Positions 32,136-44,600 of a stretch of 64,000 nt of DNA are shown here, piece by piece; position 1 is the stretch's first letter; the number at the start of each line of letters is the position of its first letter. The stretch lies in assembly GCF_029227915.1 (NCBI RefSeq), contig NC_079875.1, positions 18,159,001 to 18,223,000 of the forward strand. Reading direction: 5' to 3'. Under the pieces are notes generated by a model. That model made no database searches. It was not told the DNA's origin and saw nothing but the letters and a program-made list of their open reading frames with translations. The DNA is from Hydractinia symbiolongicarpus (taxonomy: Eukaryota; Cnidaria; Hydrozoa; Anthoathecata; Hydractiniidae). A program made the position numbers and the translations under genes.

Positions 32136-34116
32136 AGAGAAAACGCACCAGTGTATTTAATCTATTGACAATATAATTGAAGAAAGCGAGCGTAATATGA
32201 TTCTTGACGACCTTGTCGAAGCTCAAATTACACTCGAATGGTCTTGTTTTTTTTATCAACAAAAATTCTAAAATAAACAGATTTTTATTATTGCGAAAAT
32301 TATTGAAATATAGACTAGAAGATGGCCTTATGTGGGATCGAACCACTATCTATTGGGCTTCTGCGAACGCTTTACTGACTGAGCTACCTATCTACAAATC
32401 ATACAACATAAACGACCAATTAAGATCGTTTTTTAGATAGGACTTTACCAAATTATATAACAAGACTTAAATAAGCCCCCACTCTGAAATAAACATCCAT
32501 GTTGTCGGCGGTAAAAAACATACTTTTCGTTCAAGTTAAAGTCTTTCAAGTTAAAGTATGGTAGGTTTTTAGACTGGCTTAATGAAATGGATCCAAAAAC
32601 ACAATTTGAGTTCCTAAATGCAGGCGATTTCATAGATGCCGATAAGTCATTATTGACAGCATGTCAATTTTGACAAAGGTACATGTGCAGAAAACATTAA
32701 AAGCAATTTCATGCTTGAAATAAGTCAATGGGTCTAATTAAAACTTGTTATACATTTAGGGCGGAATGATTTATCCTGTTCAGAGACATTAATTATACCA
32801 GTAAAAATGGGTTAAATATACCGCTAGGGACTTATTCAGTCATTTACAGTAACCGAACGAACTCGCTATGAACCTTAAAATACCACACAAATAACACACT
32901 CATAGTTTTAGATTTCGTAGCTAATTATAAAAAAAAAAAAAAAATTCATACTGAAAAAACTTTTATGAATGATCGTTTTGCAAGACAAACTTACTGGAGA
33001 CGAGATTGATGTTGATCCTCTGTGAAACATTGAACACAGGGAATAGTTATGAATCTGTGCTTGGTCAAACAACTTCGTTTTCACTTATTCGTTTTCTTTC
33101 CTTCCCTCCATCAACCGACTCGAAACTTGAATAATCTTCGATTAAAAGCATGCATAATTAATGCATTAAATATTTTATTTTAACATTGAATTATAGCTTC
33201 CATCCCATATTTTAATTTTTAACATAATAATATATTCTAAACGTTCTAAAAGAAGTTTATGTGAAAATAAATACAGATTGTTTTTCGCGCCAAACTACCC
33301 ACCTATCAACCTCATTCCCAGGGTTTGTCAAACATCGGCGCTGCCCTTATTGATATGCAACTTTTTACTTGTAAATGAAAACATTTCAAGTAATTTCATG
33401 GTTTATCTTTAATAGAAATGTATAAGCTAATATAAAAATATATTCAACATAAATCTCACTTGCTTTTAACGCCATGATAAAATATAGACAGTAGGGACAA
33501 AAATTCCTTTTGCCTCACAATTTTGTTCAAATTCAACTTTTAACAAATGCCGCTAAATCACAGGTCCACCCAAGGCACCCAAGTAAGTTTGAAATTATTC
33601 GCGAATACATAAAATTGATAAAATATCTCTCTGTGCGTATGTAACTAAAAACACAACTAAAAAAAACACCAGCCAACAACAAAATAAAAGTACAAATGAA
33701 ATTTTAAACTGTGTTAAAAAAGAATATAAATATCTTCCTAAACTGATTATATACACGTTACTTTATGTAACGAACACTAGAAATTTCTCTTTCAACAGCC
33801 GCTACTAATAATCAGGAGTTATTACTACTTTAAAAAATGAAACAAAACAAAGAGATACGTAAACATTGATGCTGCTTCTGTTCCGCCAAAACTTATTACA
33901 GGAGGGTGGCAGTTATGAGAGGGCGGTTATGAGAGAGCGGCGTTAAAAATGAAAAACTTTTTCCTCAAAAATATCTTATTTATAAATGCAAAGATTTCTG
34001 AAAACAGTTTCTTTTTTAAAATACGCTTCTACACTACACTTTTTTTATATATATAATTATTTACAACAGTTACAAGTAAAAACGGGAAAAAAATGTTTCT
34101 TAGTGTGTGCACAGCA
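32136..34116. other. Intergenic region between the aldolase-like gene and p53-family gene A
   Basis: Holds the tRNA-like sequence at 32322-32396, a partial AACCTCGT MITE (33308-33345) and a short GAGAGGGCGGTTATGAGAG direct repeat at about 33900-33945. No exon set was found. Confidence 0.5.
32322..32396 (-). repeat. tRNA-like sequence (pseudo-tRNA or SINE head)
   Basis: Read on the minus strand: GTAGATAGGTAGCTCAGTCA, GTAAAGCG, a short arm, and GTGGTTCGATCCCACA. Good polymerase III A-box (TAGCTCAGTCAG) and B-box (GGTTCGATCCC) are present, and the T-stem pairs. The 5' end does not pair with the 3' end to form a standard acceptor stem, so it is not called as a functional tRNA gene. Confidence 0.6.
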
Positions 34117-37100
34117 TTAACTGCATGATTCTTCTTCTTCAACGTAATCCGATACTACAGCTAAGTTAAGTTTCTTGTAACGTTTACCCGATGGTAAAGA
34201 ATAAGGTTCCGTGACACGTCTTTTTAAGTCGGTTGAATGCACGCCAGATTTTAGCTTTAGCTTTTCAAATTTCTCAACATGCTGAAATAAAATAATCAAT
34301 CTAATTAAAACGAACACATGAAGCCATTTTGTTTTTCATGACGTTTGACATAACAACCTACCCTTGTCGCATTTTCCTTCGTATCATCACTAAGAGAAAA
34401 AAAAATTCGAAATATATTTGTGGGTATCTAGGCATATATAGTATAATTCCTTACTGACGTTTCTGAATAAAAGAACACAGACTAAAAAACGCGCAATAAA
34501 ATGCTAGAAAAAAATACACAAACTCTTTATGAAAGGACTCACCAGAACCACTATAAAAGATTTAACTCAAACCACACTTACTTGGGAGGGAATACTTCCA
34601 TTTTCACATGGTTGTACTGTTCTGCATTCATGGTATGTTTAACAAAATGGAGAAAGCATTTAGCGTTTCGAATGCCTCTTATCTGCAATAAAGATGAAAA
34701 ATTTGGAATCCATGGATGAGGTTACACAGCCACGTAGTGGGCAGTATTATACAGATTCAAAACAATTTCAGAGGCGCCTTAAATGCATGCCTGTATCACC
34801 CCCTTTCTTCTCACCCTTAAAAAAAAAAAAAAGAAGCTTATACAGCACATAATTTTTAAAAAATACAACCCAAACGACAAACACGATTCACACAAGTTAC
34901 TGAAAAAAAGTCCTGATTTTTCCTGACCAAGTGAGACGGAAATAATATCTTATTCTCTGACGAGCAGGCTTTATAATATATCATTTTCCCTGATTTCATG
35001 AAACTAGAATTTGGTATCTATATGCTGGCATCAATTTAATATCCGAACTAAACATGAATATCCCTTTTTCATCATTAGATAACTTTATATAACTTTATGA
35101 CAAATTTATCGCTCGTCAATAACTTTAAAAAAAATATAAATCCATTCTCTAAATTTTCTCTGAACATTAAATACCAAAAAATGAAATTCCCTGACTACTT
35201 GGTCAAGGATATTTTACACTCACTATGAACCTTAAAAAACCACACAAATAGCACACATGCACAAATTCTCCTCCTCTTAGTAGTGTAAAGATATTTCGAC
35301 AACCGCACAAGTGTCAAATAAAAATAAAAAAAACGTATAACATTCAATAGATGCTTACCAGTGGAAGCTCCACTAGATAGTATCTTTCATCTTCTGAAGA
35401 ATCGGAAAACTGTATTCGTTTGACTAAAAATAATAATGCCAAGAAAATAAAACAGGAAAGAAATCATAATAAAAAGTTGGCATAAAAAATACGCATCTCC
35501 ATTGCGCTACAATTAGCGCGGGTTAAAAAAACTTCGCGCACCAAAGGTGAACGCGCTTGTAGATTGGAAAGGTAAAATTGTTAAGAAAAATTAAAACAAA
35601 TAAAAACCAAAAAAAAAACGTAGGGCGTAAACAAACATGGCTTCGAGGAAAATTAACGCCCTGGGGTGTAGTGTTTGTAGCAAGAGGAGTAAAGTATTTG
35701 AACTAGTTAATACGTAAAAAAAAACTGCAATGAAGAAAATCACTAATATCTCAAGAAATTAGAAAAATACGAGATAGAAGTTTCAAAAATAGACGTAGCA
35801 TGCCACCAGTCGTGCGTCAAAATTTGATGGAAATTTGCCAATCAGATTTGAAATAGTAATTGCAAGTACTTTGACAATAAAACCATGGATATGATAATTC
35901 GACGTGAAAAAACTTTACAATGAAAATTCCTCAAAAGTGAAGTGTAAGTTGTGGAGAAATTTAGAAAGAGGATACAAACATTCTAGCGAGATAACTCATC
36001 TTCTCACTTCTACAACTTAGTTGATATAACCTCATCATGTACATGATCAAAATATATTCTTGGGAAGCGAGCGTGTGACGGAAAATGGCCAAACTAATCC
36101 GATTAAAATATTAAAAATGGACTGACTAAATTCATTTAGTTAAAACACAATACGTAAAAACTAAAATACTGATCAAACTTACCCAATTTTCTCTCCTTGG
36201 AAGAATCATCGCTTTCCGATTTGACGTTGTTTTCATCTGTGTGCAACACGACGGGCGGACATTTCTGCGTCTAAAAGCAAACATACTTTATCATGCGCAA
36301 AAAAGAAATCTTCTGGGACAATAACAGCGCTGTGGTATATGCAGTTTGACATCCTCTGTGACAAAAACAGCGCTGTGGTATATACAGTTTGACATCAGCG
36401 TTGTCTAACTTTTACATCTATAGTGTATCTCGTCGGACAGATTGTTGTGAATGTAAATTATTAATGAAAACAATAAATAACAATAACAATTCTGAATATG
36501 TTTTCATCATACTTCGGTACGCTTCTCTTCCTTTTTTCGGTCTCTCCCTGGACACGTGGAGATGTGCAGATGAAGCGGGATATACCCTTCGATGTTTCCA
36601 CTAAATTAAAATAAATATATATATATATATATATAAAACACATAAATTCTTTTTTATACATTTCGCAACAAGACTAATAAAATTCATAGCAAACATGCAT
36701 ACGTGGTTAAGTACTAACATTTTCTTAGCAATTCCACAGTTTTAGTACCATGTTGTAACCACACAACTACTATACTTTTCTGATAAAAAATTAACATAGA
36801 AATCCACAGAATTTCTTTACATCTTGTCTGGTGAAATGCAATGTATATGACAGCCTACATTATTTAGGTTAGTCGCACAGGAGCTTAAATGAGCCTTGCA
36901 GAGACAGCATGCGAAATAAGTGGTTTATCATGAAAAGACAACTTATAACAAAAAAAATATATATATCGAAACAAAAGCTTACTTGATGTATAACACAAAG
37001 TTTGCAACTACGCTCCGCCGGTTGATGCCCCCTTTGCATGATGTGCGACAAACGAATTTTATAACTTCTTTGAATTCTTTAACGCGTGGCTGACGAGAGT

Positions 37101-39140
37101 TGGGTACGAACGAGAAATAATGTCGCCCTGACACTTGACACGTTTTGTAATTCGCGCCGCGACGGATAATTTGCATCACATGTTCAGAATGTTTTGAAGC
37201 TAAAAAGAGAATCAAAAAGTTAACGTTAAGCTGTTTATCAGGGAAAAATTTAGAACACAAAGATTGGTGTCCTTTTGCGGCCCTCTCGCCAATGAAATCA
37301 AATTTTTCTATTTTCAAAAAGGACTTATTACATAACATGAGCATCAATCGAGCAATAGTATTTTAAGGTCTCTTCTAATTCAGACCCTCCATAAAGGACA
37401 GATCGTTTATAGTATTAACTCACTTACTAGCTAAACTTTCTCTAAAAATTGACAAGCATTTTAGGTAGTAATTTTAAAAAATAAAACTACACGTACTTGA
37501 ATCTTCTTGCAAGTGGTTAGGACATCTGTCAACGACTTCCGTTTTATGACGCTCCTCTTTAAATGTCAGAAAGGCACGGATTTCTGCTGATTTCACAGGT
37601 ATGTCAGCAGAAGTGCGGAAGTTTAATGTGATCAGATCGTCAACATGTACAAACAATCGAGTCAACTGTGGTGAATACGTCATTTTGCACGATTTCGTGG
37701 GTGGCTTGTGTTCTGGCGGAAAAACCAATTCAAAATTATACCTAAAATAGCAATAGCTGACAGAACTTTGAGACACACAACACAGTCAAAACATTATATC
37801 TAGGGTCTAAAAATAGATCTACAATTGTAATTATAAATTGCGAGACAAAATCAGAATTTCAAGTCATGACAATGTTGTGACTTCAAAACATCTGTAAAGG
37901 CAAGTCTAGTCTTGCCCAATATTGAAAATCAAGGTGAGTTTTCAAGAAAAATATTTTGATTAGAAATGTCTCCATATTACGTTCAAGATTGTGACTCTGG
38001 GTGTGTCTAGGTATAAACAAGCATTTTCTTATCCACAATGTAATTTCTTACAGGACTTTTACAAAATGATTGCATACTTTCCTGCTCTTGGCAGATCGTT
38101 GAGGTTTTCAGGTAAGTCGGCCTTCGGTTTGCATGGAGGTTCAGCGTAGACTTGTGGTGGTTTGAGCTCCACAGGAGACAAGTTTTGCATGTTGGTTGTC
38201 GGGTAAGGCTATTTTTAAAACAAGAAGCAAAAAAATAATATAAACCGTTGTTGAAAACCAAGAAGGTAACATCAGAGCATTCGGTAATGATTTTCCGAAA
38301 ATACGACACAGTCACAAACACACACAGAAATTTAGGAGGAGAAAGACGTGGCATTTATGCTGCGAAGAACACACATAATGCAAATATACGAGCAAAAGGT
38401 AGGTATTGTCTTCGTGCAATTAACTCGCATATCTAGAGTCTTTCATTTGAAAGAAAAAAAATTCAGTGTATTGTCAAGGTGATTTTACAGAGCTTTCTGA
38501 GTAGTCCGCAAAACGGGTCTAGTTAGTAAAACAAACATGGATGCTTTTCATCCTTGCAACAACTATAGCATGAAAAAAGTTAAAATTGCTGAAGATATAG
38601 AAAGCTGGTAGTTGAATTCGCTATGACATTTTACTAGATTTTTTTTAAAGGGAACTCACTATTTTGCAAAAAAGGAGTAAGAAGAAATGTTTTTTATTCA
38701 TTACTTACCGCCTTCGGACGCACGACCAATTCCTGCCATGTATTTTCAACCTTATCAAACTATAACAAATTGACTGATATGTAAACAAGTACGAAATATT
38801 AAATAAACTTTGTGTGACTATTCAAGCATCCTGGCTATTTTTTACCACATTTTTTACCACAGAGGTCTATTTAAGCATTCGTCCCTTACCGGCAGAGCAA
38901 ATTGGTTAACTTGCGAATATTCCATTTCATAGGGACTCCCAAACACCAGAGGTTCCTGTAACGAAAATGATGTTTTTTATAAAGATACTTTTAAAACTGA
39001 GATATGAGGTCAATATCATACTGTAAAATATATGATTGGTAATTCCATTCTCTGTACAATAAAAAAAGAATCATTCACGCAATGTTCCTACCTAAAGTAC
39101 CTACCGACGTGTTTACATTCTCCACCATCCATTCCTTCAT
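34117..39140 (-). CDS. p53-family transcription factor, gene A, 12 coding exons (426 aa)
   Basis: Exons in coding order: 39105-39140, 38890-38955, 38709-38759, 38078-38208, 37497-37741, 36983-37199, 36513-36600, 36183-36270, 35359-35423, 34582-34682, 34362-34389, 34117-34281; all GT/AG with closed phase. N-terminus: possible transactivation motif VENTWQELV (about 38-46). DNA-binding domain about 92-278: TKSCKMTYSPQL, VVDRCPNH (zinc Cys168, His171), CRTSCKGGINRRSV (zinc Cys227, Cys231; Arg237/238 match human R248/R249), STCPGRDRKKEE (Arg268 matches R280). The residue matching human R273 is His261. Tetramerisation region about 319-350: DERYYLVELPLIRGIRNAKC then a helix. No SAM domain. A basic KRYKKLN lies near the C-terminus. 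p53 proteins bind DNA as tetramers and drive damage and germline-quality responses. Start exon is the least certain part. It lies 2.5 kb downstream of paralogue B. Confidence 0.93.
36324..36393. repeat. Short direct duplication in an intron of p53 gene A
   Basis: ACAGCGCTGTGGTATAT followed by CAGTTTGACATC occurs twice about 42 bases apart (near 36325 and 36366) with only one or two changes. It lies in the 242-base intron between exons 7 and 8. Confidence 0.85.
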
Positions 39141-39284
39141 GACACAAGACGCTCTGTTTTCTGTCAGTAGAAAAAACAAATTAAGAATTTTAAAGAATAC
39201 ATACATCTACTGCTTAAAATTAACGATAGAAAATATATATGGCCCTTACCCCTCCCCCCCCCAAAAAAAAAAAAAAATGGTAAA

Positions 39285-39575
39285 ATGTGGTCACACAGAT
39301 GTCAAAATGTGGTCACACAGATGTCAAAATGTGGTCACACAGATGTTGACCACACAAATGTCAAAAGGTGGTCACACAAATGTCAAAATGTGGCCACATA
39401 AATGTAAAAATGTGGTCACACAGATGTTGATCACACAAATGTCAAAATGTGGTCACACAAATGTCAAAATGTGGCCACATAAATGTCAAAATGTGGCCAC
39501 ATAAATGTCAAAATGTGGCCACACAGATGTTGATCACACAAATGTCAAAATGTGGCCACACAGAGTCAAAATATA
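39285..39575 (+). repeat. Minisatellite of about 22-base unit (GTCACACAGATGTCAAAATG type) upstream of p53 gene A
   Basis: About 13 units of the form TGGTCACACAGATGTCAAAA with alternating variants (GGCCACATAAATGTC, TTGATCACACAAATGTC), giving a higher-order pattern of blocks separated by 'gatgttgatcacacaaatg'. The array starts about 145 bases upstream of the first called coding exon of gene A and follows a C/A homopolymer run. It stays open in some frames only because the unit lacks stops; it is not called as a gene. Confidence 0.92.
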
Positions 39576-41661
39576 GTCACAGTGGTTATACAGATGCCAA
39601 ATGCTCTACTATATGGGACGATAAAATATGCTGGATAGTATGTCAACAATAACAAAATCATAATAAAATAAATTAAGTAGTTACCCCCATTTCTAAGTTC
39701 TTGAAATTGCAAGTGACTAAAGAAAAAACAAAACAAAAATCTTACAGAAAATAAAAATGGTGAAACTATCTTTAAAAAAATTACAACAATTTCGATCATT
39801 TGCCTTCCAGGAAAGTGGATAACTTAATTGGCAGAGTACAGACTAGGTGCAAGGAAGAATCAAGCTATTAGTCGTTGGCCTGTAAAAGAATTCACAAGAA
39901 TTCTCCTGTCAGTACTCACAGCTGCCTCACAGGCGAGCAATATAATATAGAAGCAAGTTATAAGAATCTTGATGTCTATACGAGCATTCATCTTGTAATG
40001 CGAACTACAGCATTAACAAATAACCTTATGGTTATCAACTTTAATGAAATATATTTACCTACCGTGGAGTAGAATAAAATTTGTTAGTCAAGAGATTGTT
40101 GAGATGTGTAAAATCCATCTTTACTTTTTAATATATCTAGTAGAGGTAGAGAGCGATATAGAAGATAATATTAGTATGAGCAGGTGGGTGTGTGGAGAAT
40201 AATCTAGGAATCTTTCTTAATTAGTGATTTGCCATTTGATCGCATAAAAAAATTGCCAAAAATTGCTCGAAAATCCGTTTTTTTCTGATTTTTGGGTAAA
40301 ATCTGACAAAATAGGGAAATCAATTTGATCAAATGTCCAAATTATGCAAAATGATTCTTCTTAATAAAATAAAGTTGTGTTGCAAGTTTGAGGTTCTAAA
40401 GATAATCCCAACAGGAGTTATTAAATTTTAACCATTATAAAGATTTCATAGAGATTTTTAGGGGTAGCTTGGAGTAATGGCTAATATCAAAGCCTCTGAA
40501 AGGTATCGGACCTAAATATTTGGCATGCAGAGGCCCCTCACCCCCCCCCCCCCCCCCGATCGAATAGGGTTAAACATGTACAATTTACTTATCAAATTTT
40601 TTAAAAGATATTCTTTCCCCTTTGTTTAGCACACAAAAACTACTGGCATAAAACAAGCATGCAAAGTATCGTCACACTTGTAATACAAAACCTAAACTGT
40701 GTTCCAAAGAACGGATTTTTTGGAAACAATACATACTTGGACAACACAAAGAAATTGTTTCCAAAAAATATTACAATATTGCATAAAAACAACGTTGAAA
40801 ATATATACATTGACATGTGACAAGACATCCACAGTTTAAATAGCAGCTATAACAGGTTAATATCTAGTCAATTTTTAACCTATTCAAATACGTAATAAAA
40901 TTATAAATCACACAGAAACTGCGAAACTTACTAAACTTAATTTTTTTTACCTAGACCTAAGGGAACTTAAACCAGTTTAAGTCACTTGGGTCCATGATGT
41001 ATGTTTTAGGCTAATTTACATGAGAATCTTTATCACTTTTTGAAATGTGGTTGGCGTTTGGATAAATTAATGGAAGTAAACTTCGAGCTAGGAGTGAAAT
41101 ATGTTTTTTTTTCAGTGAGCATGGTGTAAAGTCATAAATACAGGTCACCCCAGAAATGAAACATTATGTAAAAAGTGGCATTCTTTATTGTTGTGTAAAA
41201 TTTACTTTGCCTTAAATACACTCCAGTCTCATGTAAACATGTTGTATCTGCTACAAAATATGAAGATCTGCTAAAAGGTAACTGCATCACCGGTTACCAT
41301 CATAAATACAAGTGTTAATTTTTTTTAAGCATATTTGAGCATATTTTCTTACTTTAATTTTAATTATAAATGAAAACTATGATTATGTTCTAAAAGAAAT
41401 GCTAACGTCTTGATCAATAAACGTTTTCTAGTTAAATATATCTATATTTATATGTTACTATAAAACTATAATGTCACCCTACAAAGGTGAAAAATTTTTC
41501 AGATATGCAAATACTCATAATTATAAACAGATATTAAGACGTAAGAAAAGTTGAGATACAAACTTTTATAAAATACAAACACTAAATAAGGTATCACATA
41601 AAAATACTCTAAAATAAAAAAAAATCCAAATAATAAAACGAAAAAAATTAACTATTTAGTA
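39576..41661. other. Region between p53 gene B stop and p53 gene A upstream array
   Basis: AT-rich. A poly-C run of about 18 bases is at 40541-40558. No exon was recognised; 5' untranslated exons of gene A could be here. Confidence 0.5.
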
Positions 41662-44600
41662 TCATATTTTATTCTGGAAATCTATGTTTGCCTCCACCGT
41701 AACTTCTTTATATTGTCTACCATAATGTAAAGGATCACTAAGACTTCTCTTAATTTGGTTTGTTATTACTGAAGATGTGCTGCGAAGTTCTTCAGTCTTT
41801 ATAGTTGCAAACTGAAATAAACAGATCAAACAATGCAATATTTCACCATTTTATATCAAAACACTTCGTACCTGTGAGATCCTATTAAATAATACAGTAA
41901 GTTATGACAGGCATAGTTGATGTTTCCATTTCCCTACAAAGTCACAGAAATATGAATATCTCAAATGTTAATCGACAGATTAAATGTCACGTCAAAAATA
42001 TTAATTTAAATGTCAATCCCTTAAATTAAATTTCCATGCACTTATGAAAGCCAAATAATTTTGAAACGAATGAATGGACCGTCCGTGGCGGCCAGGCCAA
42101 TTTATCCAATTCTGAACAGACAGGTTAATGAAGTCGTTAAGAGCTAATAAACCTTACAATCTCTACAACCGCGCGTCAAAAGCACATATACATTCTCTTG
42201 ATCAGCGTTTCAAGCTTTACATAATAGAGGTAACAGCTAACCAAATTTCTGGAAATTTTTTTTGTGTGTATCAACAGGTCGTTTATTCATCATCAAAATT
42301 CATAAGTATAATAACAACACATCGTCCATACGATGTGTTGTTATTATAAATAAAGATCTATAAAAGTGTAATTTTATTTTTAAATCAGCAAGAACATAAC
42401 ATTAGAAGTAATTCAACTAGAAGAAAATGTCTTTAAATGTGTTTAAATCATTACATTGTAAAGACGAAAAAAATAAGGAATTAAAAAAAAAATTCTTACT
42501 TTTGGACCTAATCACCCTTTTTTATAAGCATAGGGCTGATTTTAGCTTAGCCTCAATATAATTAGAATACTGTAAAGTTGAGCCTGAAATTATGCTGATT
42601 GGTATGCTAATATATTTTTGTCTTTTTTGATTTTGTATTGTAAAATAGTTGTATTGTAAAAAATTTCTTTTGGTCCAGGATTTCGTTGTTAACAGTGAAA
42701 CTCATTTTGATAGTATTTGAAATTTAATGTATAGTCAATGTGCAACCATCTAACCTGTTCCTATAATTTGTTACTATTTCTCAATAATGAAGTTAATTTG
42801 CAAGTATTCATAAAACTTGTTCATGTGTATAATGTTAGGGTTTATTTTGTTGTTTATAAATAATAACACTGTTCTAGCATCTGATATTCTGATCTGATCT
42901 TATGTTGTTCCCTTTTGTAAAAATTACTTTTGGCATAAACATTGAGTAACCAGATAAGTTTTCCAGCTTCAAGGTAATGCTTGCTTGAGCTTGCATATGC
43001 CCTTTAATGTTATGCCTATAAAAAATAGTGTATACAGAAAACTAATTTGAAAAAAATGAAGGGAAAAAACTGTTTAGGTAACTTAAATATTTAGACATTA
43101 TTCAGCCATTTTTCTTTTATGCACATGGTCTGATCTTCAAACTCAACGAACTGCATGTGTACCAGCAAAGAAAAATCCAAGATGGTCAGGAAAACTTAGG
43201 CCAACAAGGATGACATATTAGTGTGTGTCAATCATTTTGAACATTGTGTCAACAATTAATATAATTAATAAAAACTTCTGACAAGCACAAGAAAAAGAAT
43301 AAACAAGAACACTAAAAAACGTACTTTTTCTTCTTTCTGACGTGAAGAAGAGCTATAAATATAAATCAGGTATTAATTAGTTATCACAATTTTTAATTGA
43401 AGAGGTACAAAACAAATTCAAAAATACTTGTATAGCAAAAAGCATGCAAAACACTTGGTGGAAAAATAAGAACAATTTTTCGTAAAGCTGTATTTGAGTG
43501 GCAAAGAATAAACATCATTGTCACATTTATGATCACGTTATACATGCTTTCTTTTGTCCACCATTGTTTTTGGTTTAATTTTTTGCATTAATTTTGACCA
43601 AAGTGTCAAACAGAAACTTTGATTACCCTGTCATAGAATGCTTTGTTTACTAAGTCAAGTTTTGTCATAGTAGTTTAATGTTGGGCCAAATTTGATCCCG
43701 TCATAGATTTTCAGGTGACAAAAAAGAACATCTAATCATAGTCGTTATTTCTCCACTATGTCAAATTTATCACAAAGAAAGCAAAATTCTTGAACTAATT
43801 TTAGTTTAAAAAAATAAGTAAACATAAATCAAACATTCTGAGCCACTGTCATGTTCAACATACTTTCTTGTTTACTATGCTAAATTTTGTTAAAAACAGT
43901 CACTTAGACCAAGAAACCACTCATGTAACAAGGAAACTGTGCCTAAACAAGGCTCACAAGAGACAACGAAATGTTCTTATCATGACCCAAAGAGTCTATT
44001 TCAATAAATCGCTCAATTTCATGACTTATTTATGAAGGAAGTTAATATGGCGATGTTTATTATGCGAGAAGAAAATGGCGATATTTATTATGCGAGAAGA
44101 GAATAAAGACGTTTGAAATAAAACTAGGCCTCTAAAGGTTTATATGGAAAGAATTTAAAAGTTTTTTTTTGGATTTACGTATGCCATATAAGAGATTTTA
44201 GGGGGGTCGTGCTCTATTTGTGGCTATCGACGAAGGTTGCGACTCTTGTACATTCCGAAGTAATTTTATTGCTTATGCAGAGATTATTTTGGATTGGTTG
44301 GTTTATATGCAGAAAATTTGAACGTTTTTGGGTATTACACGTCCCGGCAAATTGCAACAATTTGCAAAACTTCTTATCAACACTCTATATCACCATGGTA
44401 ACCACAATGTCTTATGCCGTAATATTAATAACATCACTAATTACTTTATGTATTGATTTTAACGATAGCATTGAGACCATTGAAATAAATGGAACGATTG
44501 TAAAAGGTGACAGAAGCTATAGTTACGTTATTAAAAGAGGTAAAGCAAGAGTCTCCTATTATAACAATACGTGTGCTACATTTAATATTATTTTGCAAAG

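Noticed and set aside
32322-32396. Functional tRNA gene
   Set aside because: A- and B-boxes are good but the acceptor stem does not pair, so it is kept only as a tRNA-like repeat.
39082-39652. Long open frames across the minisatellite upstream of p53 gene A
   Set aside because: They are open only because the 22-base unit lacks stop codons in those frames; the translated product is a simple repeat.
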